Shown: positions 43,203-52,076 of the stretch, piece by piece | How the letters are laid out: the number at the start of each line of letters is the position of its first letter | How positions within the stretch are numbered: the first letter of the stretch is position 1 | Source of the DNA: Pseudomonas sp. Irchel 3E13 | GTDB taxonomy: Bacteria; Pseudomonadota; Gammaproteobacteria; Pseudomonadales; Pseudomonadaceae | Length of the DNA stretch: 64,000 nucleotides | Assembly (NCBI RefSeq): GCF_900187455.1 | Contig: NZ_FYDX01000014.1 | Span: 124,001 to 188,000, forward strand | Reading direction: 5' to 3' | Translations under genes and position numbers: made by a program | The notes under the pieces: model-generated | Seen by the model: the letters and a program-made list of their open reading frames with translations, nothing else | What the model was told of the DNA's origin: nothing | Database searches by the model: none

Positions 43203-43727
43203 TCATTCAACGCCCAGATACAACCGATGCGACTTTGCAATCGCCTCGACCGTCACCTCGGCCACCCCCACACCCCGTGCAATCTCTGGCCAGCGCACCA
43301 CGGCGTCGTGCACCTCGCGAATGATCTGCTTCGCGTTCATGCCCCTGACCTGGCTGCCCACCGCGAGCAGATCATCCAGGACAAAATTGTCGCGCTTGCC
43401 GTTGATGCTCATCTGATGGCTGCCCACCCAGAAGTTGCCGGGCATATACGACCACGTCACGTCATAGGCCGGCGAGAGGTACCAGGTGCCGTCGGTGTCG
43501 AGGAGAAAACCGATCTTCTTGGTGTGATCGTCCTGGTTGCGGGCGATGACGTTGAACACCATCCGCCGGAAAAACTGCACGGCTTCTTCCCGCCCCAGCT
43601 TCAGTGAGCGCAGGACCGCGAAGGCTTCGGCGTAGGAGTATTCGCCGGGCTTCTTGTTCATTGAAGAGCGCCAGCGAAGACGACCGTTGGCGTGCAGTGC
43701 TGAGGGAAAAATCTCTCCGCCATTCAC
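43203..43727 (-). pseudogene. hipA: hipA remnant (5'-truncated kinase toxin)
   Basis: Only the C-terminal third of a HipA-like serine/threonine kinase remains: 'PGEYSYAEAFAVLRSLKLG', the catalytic-loop motif 'FNVIARNQDDHTKKIGF' and the metal-binding 'YLSPAYDVTWSY', then about 80 residues to the end. The N-terminal domain and ATP loop (about 260 residues) and any hipB antitoxin gene are absent. The frame opens from GTG 43727 but a stop lies just upstream. It adjoins the MTHFR-like stop with no gap. Function as a toxin is unlikely. Confidence 0.85.
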
Positions 43728-43791
43728 GGCCTGTCTTCAGAAAACAACCGGATCGGTTTGTCATACGGTCCTGACGTTTCCGGCACTGGCA

Positions 43792-44121
43792 TCAGACCAA
43801 CGCCACACCCAACAACGGCCACCCCGCAACAGCCAACCACACCGCCGTCCGCGCCCGATACGGCAACAACAGCACCAGCGCCAGCCCTGCCAACGAGATC
43901 AGCCCGAACCAGCCAATCGGTCCCATCGCCCAGCCCCAGGCCGCGACACTCGCGGCGAAGCTGGCCAACAGCGCCATCCAGCCGCCAACCCGCAGCACAC
44001 GGCGCAGCATCAGCGAGGGGACGCGCTGCCAGACCTGCTTGAAGTGCCGCTCCAATCCCAGGCACAAAGCCAACATGCCGCTGTAGGCCAGCAGCACGCC
44101 TGTGGATAACGCGATGCTCAT
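43792..44121 (-). CDS. DUF3325 small membrane protein
   Basis: A 109-residue protein with about three membrane segments ('GVLLAYSGMLALCLGLERHFKQVWQR…') matching the DUF3325 family found downstream of PepSY proteins in siderophore loci. It starts one base after the PepSY gene stops, so it is the last gene of a pfeA–DUF3649–PepSY–DUF3325 operon. Role unknown; association with iron uptake is by context. Confidence 0.85.
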   Translation of the reverse strand: MSIALSTGVLLAYSGMLALCLGLERHFKQVWQRVPSLMLRRVLRVGGWMALLASFAASVAAWGWAMGPIGWFGLISLAGLALVLLLPYRARTAVWLAVAGWPLLGVALV

Positions 44122-44122
44122 C

Positions 44123-45721
44123 TCAATTCACCTCCAGGCTGGCGCTCGCGGCGCGTCGGGCGGGGCGTTCCTTGGGCGGTTGGCCGAGTTTCCAGCAGCA
44201 CCCGCCGAGCACGGCGCCGATCAGGACGGTGGTGATTTCCAGGAGGAGGAAGTCGCCACGGTTGACGGTGTGGAAGTTCAGCAGCGGTAGGGTCAGGCAT
44301 AGCAGCGCCGCCAGTCCGAGCTGTTCCTGCCAGGCGCGCAGCCATGGCCGGACGATGGCGTGGCCGAGGGTCGCCAGCCAGATCAGGAAGAACACCCGCA
44401 CCTCCCAGCCGCCGCGCTGCGCCAGTTCCACCGGCAGCAGGCGGTTGGCCCAGAGCAGGCCGATGCAGGCCAGCGACAGACCGGCGACCGCGGCAACGTT
44501 GAAGCGCTCGGCAACGTGATACAGCAGCGCGCCGAGGGCGCCTTCGCTGTCGTGTCGGCGGCGGCGCTTGACGGTGAACAGCACCAATCCGGTGGCGATC
44601 ATCGCGCAGCTCGCCAGGCCGCAAAGGAAGTACAGCCAGCGCATCGGGTAACCGCCGAACTGGGCGAAATGCATGCCGGACATCACGCGCTGGGTCAGCA
44701 GGCTCGGGCGGCTCTCGGCGGGCGCGCGCAGCACCTTGCCGCTGACGCCGTCGAAGACCATGCTCTGGCCCTTGGTCAGTTCGATACGGTTGCCGAGGAT
44801 CGGCCGTACTTCAATGCGCGCGTCGCTGCGCCCGGGGTTCTGGATCGACAACCCGGACAACGGGCCCATGGCCTTCTCCGCCTCGGCGAGCAGCGGCGCC
44901 AAAGGGGTCAATGATGCCGCTTCACCCCGGGCCCTGCCCGCCTCGCCGCCACGTCCGCCACTCGCATGTTCGCCTCGCGGCTGCCCCTGCTGACCCGCGT
45001 TTGGCGCGGCCGCATGCTGCGCCACCGGCATGCCGCGCAGGGCGCGGTTGAGCGCATCGCGGTCGCCATCGAACAGCGCGTCGGACGCCGCCGGCATATA
45101 GATCAGGTAGAAAATCACCAGCCCGGTGTAGGTGATCATCAGGTGGAAGGGCAGCACCAGCACCGCCGTGGCGTTGTGCGCATCGAGCCAGGAGCGCTGG
45201 CCCTTGGCCGGGCGGAAGGTGAAGAACTCCTTGAAGAATTTCTTGTGGATAACGATGCCGCTGATCAGCGCCGCGAGCATCGCCATGGCCGCCAGCCCCA
45301 CCACCCAGATGCCGATGTTGCGCGGCAGGTTGAGGGTGAAATGGAAGCGGAAGAAAAAGCTACCGCCCGCGGTTTCGCGCACGTCCAGCGACTCGCCGGT
45401 GTGCGGGTCGAGCGCGGTGCCGCCGCCACGGCGCTGCTCGCCGGCGGAAACGGTGAGGTTCGGCGAACGCTCGCCGGGCAGGCCGATATTCCAGGCGCTG
45501 GCGCCGGGATGATTACTTTGCAGGTAATCCAGCCCGCGCTGCACGGCCTCGTCCTGGCTAAGGTTGTGGGTCGGGATTTCCGGGCGCATCCAGCCGTCGA
45601 TTTCCTTGTCGAACACCGCGAGGGTGCCAGTCAGAAAAATCGCGAACAGGACCCAGCCAAAGATCAGCCCGCTCCAGGTGTGCATCCACGAGAGCGATTG
45701 GGTGATGGTCTTCGGTTTCAT
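44123..45721 (-). CDS. PepSY-associated membrane protein, putative ferric-siderophore reductase
   Basis: A 532-residue inner-membrane protein starting 'MKPKTITQSLSWMHTWSGLIFGWVLFAIFLTGTLAVF', the PepSY_TM/PiuB signature, with about seven membrane segments and paired histidines ('MHTW', 'HNATAVLVLPFHLMITYTG', 'MHFAQFGG') suited to haem. Relatives reduce ferric siderophores in the periplasm. A Gly/Ala/Arg-rich insertion (about 240–270) is unusual. Starts overlap the DUF3649 stop (ATGA). Confidence 0.9.
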   Translation of the reverse strand: MKPKTITQSLSWMHTWSGLIFGWVLFAIFLTGTLAVFDKEIDGWMRPEIPTHNLSQDEAVQRGLDYLQSNHPGASAWNIGLPGERSPNLTVSAGEQRRGGGTALDPHTGESLDVRETAGGSFFFRFHFTLNLPRNIGIWVVGLAAMAMLAALISGIVIHKKFFKEFFTFRPAKGQRSWLDAHNATAVLVLPFHLMITYTGLVIFYLIYMPAASDALFDGDRDALNRALRGMPVAQHAAAPNAGQQGQPRGEHASGGRGGEAGRARGEAASLTPLAPLLAEAEKAMGPLSGLSIQNPGRSDARIEVRPILGNRIELTKGQSMVFDGVSGKVLRAPAESRPSLLTQRVMSGMHFAQFGGYPMRWLYFLCGLASCAMIATGLVLFTVKRRRRHDSEGALGALLYHVAERFNVAAVAGLSLACIGLLWANRLLPVELAQRGGWEVRVFFLIWLATLGHAIVRPWLRAWQEQLGLAALLCLTLPLLNFHTVNRGDFLLLEITTVLIGAVLGGCCWKLGQPPKERPARRAASASLEVN

Positions 45722-46005
45722 CCCAGGGTCTCCAGCAGTTGCGGCCAGAAGCCGATCACCGCCAGCGGCACGGCCAGCGCCAGCCCGGCCCAGGCGCGGG
45801 CAGCGCTGCGGCAGGCGAAGGCCCAGAGGATGACGCCGGTGTAGACGGCGAAGGACAGCAGGCTGGCGCTGATCAGGGCGTCGACCTTGTCCAGCGGCAA
45901 TAGCCGGGCCAGTGCGGCGGTGAAGGCATAGGTGAAGGCGTAACCGCCCAGAATCGCGGCGACGATGCGGGAGAGCATGGGCCAGGAGAAGGTTGTTGTT
46001 TTCAT
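45718..46005 (-). CDS. DUF3649 small membrane protein
   Basis: A 95-residue protein with three hydrophobic segments ('RIVAAILGGYAFTYAFTAALARLLPLDKVDA'), typical DUF3649 (iron-uptake-linked). It lies 39 bases after the receptor gene and overlaps the PepSY gene by four bases. Probable accessory subunit of the PepSY reductase. Confidence 0.88.
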   Translation of the reverse strand: MKTTTFSWPMLSRIVAAILGGYAFTYAFTAALARLLPLDKVDALISASLLSFAVYTGVILWAFACRSAARAWAGLALAVPLAVIGFWPQLLETLG

Positions 46006-46044
46006 GGGGGGCTCATGTTTCCCGCTGGCCTTGAAGGTCTCTGA

Positions 46045-48264
46045 TCAGAAGCTGGTCGTCACCGACGCATAGAACGCACGACCCGGCTCGTTGTAGGTGC
46101 TGGCACCCGAGCTGGTGCCCGCGCCTTCGCGGTACACGCGCTTGTCGAACAGGTTGTTGATGCCGGCACCGAACGACAGGTTCTTGTTCACTTCATAGGT
46201 GCCGCCAACGCCCCAGACGTGGTACGGATCGAGGGTCTTCAGTTCGTTCTGCGCGGTGACGTCGACGTCCCGGGTCGGGTTGAAGCGGCGCGGCTCCTGC
46301 TTGCCGTAGTAGGTGCCGGTCAGGCTCAGCGCCAGGGCCTGGGTCACCTGCCAGTCGAGCATGGTGTTGACGGTGTATTCCGGCACCACCGACAGCGGGT
46401 TGCCGTCGCTGTCTTCGTTGGAATCCATGTAGGTGAAGTTGGTGTTCCAGCTCAGGATCTCGCCAGCCTCGCCCAGCAGCGGCACGCCGACGTTGCCTTC
46501 CCAGCCCTTGACCACGGCGTCCTTGGCGTTGTCCCAGCGCAGGATCGCTTCGTTGGCCGAGGTGCGCCCGGCGAGGTCGTTGGACGAGACGATCTTGTTC
46601 TCGTAGTCGTTGCGGAAGTAGGTCAGGCCGGCGCTCCAGCCGTCGCGGGCAAAGCTGATGCCCAGCTCCTTGTTGATGCTGATTTCCGGGTCGAGGTTGT
46701 CGTTGCCCAGCACGTAGCAGCCGTTGGAACTGAGGCTCGGCGCACAGCCGTTGCCGTTGCTGCGGTACAGGTAATTGGGGTTGGACTGGTACAGGTTCGG
46801 TGCCTTGAAGGCCCGGGCGACGCCGCCCTTGAGGGTGATGTCGTCGGTGAGCTTGTACGAGGTGTTCAGGCTCGGGCTCCAGTTGGCGCCGAACTGATCG
46901 TGGTGGTCCAGGCGCAGGCCCGGTGTCAGGTACCAGTTGGGCGTCAGCTCAATGTTGTCCTCGGCATACACCGCCATGATGGTGGAATCCATGTCGGTGG
47001 CCCGCGCGCCCGCGGCGGAGTTCGGCAGGGTGGTGCCGATGGCGCGGTTCATGGTGCTCGGGTCATCCAGTTCCTGGTAATTCCACTCGGCGCCGAGGGT
47101 CAGGGTCTGCGCCACCAGCACCTGCAGCGGGATGTCCAGTTGGCCCTGGACCAGGTAGCTGTCGTAGGTGCTCAGGGACTTGTCGTTGCCGCTGATATCG
47201 CCATCGACCGAACCGGTCTGGCCTTCCAGCAGGCGGTCGTTGCGGGTCTTCTCGTACTGCGCGAGCACACGCGACGTACCGAACTCCCAGTCGCCACGGT
47301 GGGTGACGGAGAAGTTCTGCCGGTACAGGGTGTTGGTTTCGCGACCGAGCCACTGGTTGACGGTGCTGCCCGGGGTCAGCGAATCAGTACCGCCGGTGCC
47401 CACGTCGCCGGTGTAGATATTGCCCTGGCGGCTGAAGCCGGTTTCAAAATCGAGGGTCTGCTGGTTGTCCAGCGCCCAGCTCAGCAGCGCGTTGACGTCC
47501 TTGTTGCGCACGCCTTCGCGGCCCGCGGCGAGGGAGGCGCCGGACGCGGTGTCGGTGTGAGCCTGGTTGATGTCGGCGTCGTCAGCATCGGTCTTGTTCA
47601 GGTTGCCGTAGACGCGGAAAGTCAGCGAGTCGGTCAGCGGGCCGGCGAGGCTGAAGGTGGTGCGCTTGGTCACGCCTTCGGCATCGTCTTCGGGCAGGTT
47701 GGTGAAGGCCGAAATGCTCCCGGTGATTTCCTGGGTCGGACGCTTGGTGATGATGTTGACCACGCCACCCATCGAGCCGGAACCGTAGCGCGCCGCGGCC
47801 GGGCCGCGCAGGACCTCGATGCTCTCGACTTCGTTGGCCGGCACCCAGTTGCTGTCGCCGCGGGTGTCGCGCTCGCCGGAGCGGGTGTAGCGCACCGAGT
47901 TGCGCGAGGTGACCGGCTTGCCGTCAATCAGGATCAGGGTGTTTTCCGGGCCCATGCCGCGCAGGTCGATCTGCCGGTTGTTGCCACGGGTACCGCTGGC
48001 GCTGTTGCCGGTGAGGTTGACGCCGGGCATCTTGCGGACGATCTCGGACAGGTCGTTGACCGGCGGACGCTTCTTGATGTCTTCCGCGGTAATCAGAGAG
48101 ACGCCGGGCGCCTGCTTCAGCTCTTCCGCGGCGGTGGCCACCACATGGGTGTCGCTCAGCTCCAGCGCCTCGCCGGTCTGCGCGTCAGTGGCGGCCAGCA
48201 GGGTCGAAGGGGATGCGGCCAACAGGGCCAGGCAGAGGTGATTGAGCTTGAATCGGGGTTGCAT
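46045..48264 (-). CDS. pfeA: TonB-dependent ferric enterobactin-type receptor
   Basis: A 739-residue receptor of the FepA/PfeA/PirA class. Signal peptide to about residue 24, no STN domain, plug with 'IKKRPPVNDLSEIVRKMPGVNLTGNSASGTRGNNRQIDLRGMGPENTLILIDGKPV', which is nearly diagnostic for catecholate receptors, then the barrel with a disulfide loop ('NGCAPSLSSNGCYVLG') and the terminal Phe ('SVTTSF'). The upstream two-component genes match the pfeR–pfeS–pfeA (or pirR–pirS–pirA) arrangement. Which of the two it is cannot be decided here. Confidence 0.93.
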   Translation of the reverse strand: MQPRFKLNHLCLALLAASPSTLLAATDAQTGEALELSDTHVVATAAEELKQAPGVSLITAEDIKKRPPVNDLSEIVRKMPGVNLTGNSASGTRGNNRQIDLRGMGPENTLILIDGKPVTSRNSVRYTRSGERDTRGDSNWVPANEVESIEVLRGPAAARYGSGSMGGVVNIITKRPTQEITGSISAFTNLPEDDAEGVTKRTTFSLAGPLTDSLTFRVYGNLNKTDADDADINQAHTDTASGASLAAGREGVRNKDVNALLSWALDNQQTLDFETGFSRQGNIYTGDVGTGGTDSLTPGSTVNQWLGRETNTLYRQNFSVTHRGDWEFGTSRVLAQYEKTRNDRLLEGQTGSVDGDISGNDKSLSTYDSYLVQGQLDIPLQVLVAQTLTLGAEWNYQELDDPSTMNRAIGTTLPNSAAGARATDMDSTIMAVYAEDNIELTPNWYLTPGLRLDHHDQFGANWSPSLNTSYKLTDDITLKGGVARAFKAPNLYQSNPNYLYRSNGNGCAPSLSSNGCYVLGNDNLDPEISINKELGISFARDGWSAGLTYFRNDYENKIVSSNDLAGRTSANEAILRWDNAKDAVVKGWEGNVGVPLLGEAGEILSWNTNFTYMDSNEDSDGNPLSVVPEYTVNTMLDWQVTQALALSLTGTYYGKQEPRRFNPTRDVDVTAQNELKTLDPYHVWGVGGTYEVNKNLSFGAGINNLFDKRVYREGAGTSSGASTYNEPGRAFYASVTTSF

Positions 48265-48379
48265 CGACGACGCTCCTTTCGCAATGAGGGCCTGCAGAAA
48301 AGGAGCGAGAGGAATGGAAAAACGATGACATCCGACTCACCCCAGGTCTGCCCGGGACGAGCGCGAATGCTATAGATTC

Positions 48380-48398
48380 GTAAATGAGAGTAAATCTT
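48380..48398. promoter_or_regulatory. Possible Fur box upstream of pfeA
   Basis: GTAAATGAGAGTAAATCTT partly fits the Fur pattern and lies 116 bases before pfeA. PfeR-type activators also bind in this gap. Confidence 0.45.
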
Positions 48399-48407
48399 TT
48401 TTACATT

Positions 48408-49745
48408 TCATACACTTCTCAGCCTGAGGTTGACGCGCAGCCCTGGCGTGCGGTTCTGCGCCCAGACCTCACCGCCCTGCAACTGCACCACACTGCGCGC
48501 GATCGACAGGCCCAAGCCAAAACCATCGCCGCCCGGTCGCGCGGCGTTGAGCCGGGTGAACGGCTGGAAAATGCTTTCCAGCTTGGCCGGCGCCACGCCC
48601 GGGCCCTGGTCTTCGATCCACAGGTGCCAGTCATCGCCATCGCGGTCGCCCCCCAGGCGCACGATCCCGCCTGGCGGCGAGTGGCGCACGGCGTTGCGCA
48701 GGATGTTTTCCAGCGCCTGGGCCAGGCTGTTGAGGTTGCCGAGCACGGTACAGCCCGCGGGCAAATCGTTGTGCAACTGCTCGGCGGGCCAGCCGCTTTC
48801 GTAGCAGACGTCCTCGCACAGCACCTCCCACAAGCGCCCGATATCCACCGGTTCCAGCGGCAGCAGCGGGCGTTCGGTGTCGAGCCAGACCAGCTCCAGG
48901 GTGTCGTTGATCAGCCGCTCCATGCTTTGCACTTCCCGCTCAAGACGCTGACGCAGCGCGGCGGTGTCCTGCTCGCGCTCGCCGGTGACGCGCAGGCGGC
49001 TCAAGGGTGTGCGCAGTTCGTGGGACAGGTCGCGGAGCAACTGGCGCTGGAAGCCGACGGTGGTTTCCAGGCGCCCGGCCATGTGGTCGAACGCACGCGC
49101 CAGCTCGCCCAATTCATCACGCCGGCGGGTCAGTTGCGCGCCGACCCGGGCCGAGAGATTACCGGCACTCAGGGCGTTGGCCTGGCGTCGCAGAATCACC
49201 ATCGGCGCGATCACCGTGCGGTACAGCAACACGCCCAGACCCAGCGCCAGGCACGCCGGCAGCAGCCGCTCCAGCAACAGTCGCCACAGGTGGTTGTACT
49301 TGCGCGGGTCCAGCCGCGGCGGCAGGTCCATCACCAGCCGGGCTTCGCTGTCGCTGAACGGGATGTAGAAGGTCGGCGTGCCACCGGGCCGGCCCACCGA
49401 CCAGTCCAGCGGCCGCATGAAGTTGAGTTTCTTGCGCTCGCGCCCGCGCAACGGGCGCGATGACAGCGACAGGTCATGCTGCCCGACCACCGCCGCCCAG
49501 ACGCCTTCTCGCGCCTTCAACGAAGCCAGAAACCCATCGACCCCGGGCGTGCCGTTTTCGGTCCAGGCGCTCTCCGCCTCGCGGGCGTAGTCCGCGAGAA
49601 TCTGCAGGGTCGGCTCGGGCAACTTGGCGGTCGTCATCTCGATGCGCTGACTGACATCCACGTGCAGGCTGATGATCAGCAGGCTCAGCAGGGCAATGCC
49701 GCCGACCAGTTTCCAGAACAGCGAATGGCGGTCGGGCAGCGTCAT
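48408..49745 (-). CDS. pfeS: Sensor histidine kinase of the siderophore receptor
   Basis: A 445-residue kinase with two membrane segments (about 12–28 and 165–190) bounding a periplasmic sensor, a HAMP domain, the phosphoacceptor box 'RDLSHELRTPLSRLRV' and ATPase boxes 'NAVRHSPPGG', 'DQGPGV' and 'GFGLGLSIAR'. It overlaps pfeR by four bases and precedes pfeA by 143. By homology to PfeS/PirS it senses ferric enterobactin-like ligand in the periplasm. Confidence 0.93.
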   Translation of the reverse strand: MTLPDRHSLFWKLVGGIALLSLLIISLHVDVSQRIEMTTAKLPEPTLQILADYAREAESAWTENGTPGVDGFLASLKAREGVWAAVVGQHDLSLSSRPLRGRERKKLNFMRPLDWSVGRPGGTPTFYIPFSDSEARLVMDLPPRLDPRKYNHLWRLLLERLLPACLALGLGVLLYRTVIAPMVILRRQANALSAGNLSARVGAQLTRRRDELGELARAFDHMAGRLETTVGFQRQLLRDLSHELRTPLSRLRVTGEREQDTAALRQRLEREVQSMERLINDTLELVWLDTERPLLPLEPVDIGRLWEVLCEDVCYESGWPAEQLHNDLPAGCTVLGNLNSLAQALENILRNAVRHSPPGGIVRLGGDRDGDDWHLWIEDQGPGVAPAKLESIFQPFTRLNAARPGGDGFGLGLSIARSVVQLQGGEVWAQNRTPGLRVNLRLRSV

Positions 49746-50467
49746 GGCGTCACGCGCTTGAGCACATAACCGGCGCCACGCACCGTCTCCACCCGGCCGG
49801 CGCTGTAGCCGATGGACTGCAATTTGCGGCGGATATGGCTGACGTGCATGTCGAGGCTGCGATCGTGGATCGAATAGGCCCGGTGCAGCGCCTGCTGGTA
49901 AAGGAAGGTCTTGCTCAGCACCTCGTTGGGCGAGTGCAGCAAGGTTTCGAGGATGCGGTATTCGGTGCTGGTGAGATCCGCCCAGACACCGTTGTTGCAG
50001 ACATCGCTGCGCAGCGGATCGAAGGTCAGGTCAAGCGCCTGGCCCAACGCCTCATGGCCGCTGTGGTCCGCACGCTCGTAGGCCACGCGACGCAGGATCG
50101 CGTCGATGCGCACATCCATCTCGCCCATGCTGAACGGCTTGGGCAGGTAGTCGTCGGCGCCCTGGCTGAAGCCGACGATACGGTCCTGCTCGGCCCCCAG
50201 CGCCGACATCAGGATCACCGGCACGCGCTGGCGGCGGCGCAATTCGGCGAGCATCTCCAGGCCATTGCTGTCGGGCAGCAGGATATCCAGTAGCACCAGG
50301 TCATAGGCGCCGTCGCGCACCAGCTCGACCACGTCGCTGGCGTCATGCCGCACCGTCACGGCAAACCCGCGCTGGCCCAGGTGGCTGTCGATATGGGCGG
50401 ACAACACCGGGTCGTCCTCGATGGCGAGGATACGGATCGGAGCGCGTGGGGAAGCAGCGGCCTGCAT
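49742..50467 (-). CDS. pfeR: OmpR-family response regulator of the siderophore receptor
   Basis: A 241-residue regulator: receiver domain with acidic pair 'IEDD', phosphoacceptor Asp in 'LVLLDILLPDSNG' and Lys in 'LPKPF', and a C-terminal winged helix ('LTSTEYRILETLLHSPNEVLSKTFLYQQAL', 'VETVRGAGYVLK'). ATG 50467 with AAGG upstream is preferred over an in-frame TTG at 50482. A Fur-like box precedes the gene, so iron would repress the whole pathway. Confidence 0.94.
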   Translation of the reverse strand: MQAAASPRAPIRILAIEDDPVLSAHIDSHLGQRGFAVTVRHDASDVVELVRDGAYDLVLLDILLPDSNGLEMLAELRRRQRVPVILMSALGAEQDRIVGFSQGADDYLPKPFSMGEMDVRIDAILRRVAYERADHSGHEALGQALDLTFDPLRSDVCNNGVWADLTSTEYRILETLLHSPNEVLSKTFLYQQALHRAYSIHDRSLDMHVSHIRRKLQSIGYSAGRVETVRGAGYVLKRVTP

Positions 50468-50480
50468 GGGGGTACCTTGC

Positions 50481-50499
50481 AAATGAGAATGTTTCTTTG
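50481..50499. promoter_or_regulatory. Fur-box-like site before pfeR
   Basis: AAATGAGAATGTTTCTTTG lies 14 bases before the pfeR ATG and matches the AATGAGAAT half of Fur boxes well. The remaining 50500–50716 stretch holds no gene that I can support. Confidence 0.65.
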
Positions 50500-50716
50500 T
50501 CGCGTATTCTGACTAAAGATGCGGAAGATGCCCACAGGCGGATGTCTATTTTTTATCCATGCCCCGCATTAACCATCAAAAAATCCCTATCACCTTTTAG
50601 GAAACGTCTGATGTCTTTCCGCTAACCAAACCTCCAGGGTTGCAGGCTCCCAACCGACAGGCACCGCTGTTTTTTCATTCAGAAAAACAAGCGGACCCTC
50701 TGCAAGGAGCAGCACC

Positions 50717-51054
50717 GTGGACAGCACCACTCATCGCTTTACCACCGCCTGGCCTGCGAAGGTAGCCACACCCGCAAGGGCGGGGTCATTCGCAAGACAA
50801 CCAGCGAAATGCGGATCACATTGCACAACGGCCTGGAGGTCGGCGTTGCCCAGGCTGGAGATGTCGCCGAATACTCGGACGGCAGCAGCGCAGCAATCCT
50901 GCCCCACAGCCTCGAGGAAGGAAGCCACATCGCCGTGGTCGGCAGCCGCCTCGCCAACGGCGACGAAATCATCGACACCCTGCAGGACCAGGTCTTTCTC
51001 ATCTCGAGAAAGGGCCTGCTCTCCTCCGATGGCGTGTATGTGACGGAGGACTGA
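50717..51054 (+). pseudogene. PAAR-like protein, apparent frameshift near 50750
   Basis: GTG 50717 with AAGGAGC upstream begins 'MDSTTHRFTTA', but the PAAR-like continuation 'LACEGSHTRKGGVIRKTTSEMRITLHNGLEVGVAQAGDVAEY…' is in the next frame from about 50749, with no start codon of its own before ATG 50809. The two halves join naturally if one base is missing near 50747–50751. The product would be about 112 residues, with the 'C-G-x-T-x-x-GG-V' start seen in PAAR-type spike tips. Either a real frameshift or a sequencing error; a shortened form from ATG 50809 (81 residues) is also possible. Confidence 0.6.
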
Positions 51055-51057
51055 GCC

Positions 51058-51294
51058 ATGGCCCGCGTACTGGTAAACGGCCTGGGGCACGGCCTTCATG
51101 GCGACAAGACCACAACGGGCGCCATCTGCCTCGGCAGCCTGCCCTACTCCACCCAGGGTGGCCGAGGCGTACTGCGCCTCGGCGACAGAACCACCGAATG
51201 CCCCAAATGCGGCAAGGTGGGCACCCTCGTTGAAACCGCGCCGACCATCCTCTGCAACGGAAGCGGCGGAGGAGGTTGCCGTGGCGTTGGCTGA
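51058..51294 (+). CDS. PAAR-domain protein (type VI secretion spike tip)
   Basis: A 78-residue protein with repeated PAAR elements, 'GDKTTTGAICLGSLPYSTQGGRGVLRLGDRTTECPKCG' and 'LVETAPTILCNG'. PAAR proteins cap the VgrG spike of type VI secretion systems and carry effectors; His/Cys residues here could bind the tip zinc. It starts 3 bases after the preceding PAAR-like gene and overlaps the next gene by 14 bases, so an effector-delivery role is likely. No other T6SS genes are in the window. Confidence 0.8.
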   Translation: MARVLVNGLGHGLHGDKTTTGAICLGSLPYSTQGGRGVLRLGDRTTECPKCGKVGTLVETAPTILCNGSGGGGCRGVG

Positions 51295-52075
51295 TTTGAC
51301 GCCAGCGGACGCGGATTTCATGAGGGAACATCAGTCCCAAATCGCGGCGATTCTTGGAAGTGCTTCAACCTGGACCGGTGTTACTGCTGCCGGCATGGAA
51401 AAACATATGGGCGAAATCACCCGTACATTGCAGAAACTCGAGGCGCTGTATGTCGATACGTATCGCAGCTATGGCCGTCTCAACGTACCGGAATTTTTCA
51501 GCAAGCGAAAAGTTATTCTTGATGAGCTCAACGTCAAGTTGCTCAACGCCTCAAAAATTCGCAGCCTTCTCTCGTTGGGCAACCACCCAAAACTACAAAA
51601 ATCCTTGCGTATTTCAAGCAAGAGCCTTGTGCATCACTGGAGGAAGGCAGGCGGCCCCGGGAAAATTCCAGGATATTCTAAGCACATAAATATCATTAGC
51701 AAGGCAACCACGTATATGAAGCACGGTGGATATCTGGCTATTGGTATAGGAGGAATCTCATCGGCCCTCTTAATCAAAGAGGCATGCGACATCGGCTCGA
51801 CAGAAACTTGTAAAAAAGCCGAAATAACGGAAACATTAAAATTCACAGGAATGGCTCTAGGCGGCTATTACGCAGCAAAAACCGCGATGAAAGAAAGCGC
51901 TTTTATCTGCTACAAACTGGCGCCAAACCCTAGAAAACATGTGGCTTGTACTGTAGCCGTTGTCGCTACGTCTTCTTATTTCGGCGCCGAATTCGGAACG
52001 GTTGTCGGACAAGTAACTGGAGAAATCGTCATAGAGGTGGAAGAGGCCGTTCGCGACCACTTCCTATACGACTGA
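51281..52075 (+). CDS. Putative PAAR-linked effector with glycine-rich membrane segments
   Basis: A 264-residue protein of no family I recognise. GTG 51281 has GGAGGAGG 7 bases upstream and overlaps the PAAR gene by 14 bases. Residues 1–150 are polar and helical ('HMGEITRTLQKLEALYVDTYRSYGRL'). Residues 153–255 hold three Gly/Ala-rich hydrophobic stretches ('GGYLAIGIGGISSALLI', 'TGMALGGYYAAKTAM', 'TVAVVATSSYFGAEFGTVVGQVTGEI') resembling glycine zippers of pore-forming toxins. Composition becomes AT-rich from about 51340. Two small membrane proteins follow, as expected of immunity genes. Toxin role is inference. Confidence 0.65.
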   Translation: MALADLTPADADFMREHQSQIAAILGSASTWTGVTAAGMEKHMGEITRTLQKLEALYVDTYRSYGRLNVPEFFSKRKVILDELNVKLLNASKIRSLLSLGNHPKLQKSLRISSKSLVHHWRKAGGPGKIPGYSKHINIISKATTYMKHGGYLAIGIGGISSALLIKEACDIGSTETCKKAEITETLKFTGMALGGYYAAKTAMKESAFICYKLAPNPRKHVACTVAVVATSSYFGAEFGTVVGQVTGEIVIEVEEAVRDHFLYD

Positions 52076-52076
52076 C

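Noticed and set aside
46219..48375. 718-codon plus-strand frame opposite pfeA
   Set aside because: Antisense artefact; pfeA has full receptor motifs.
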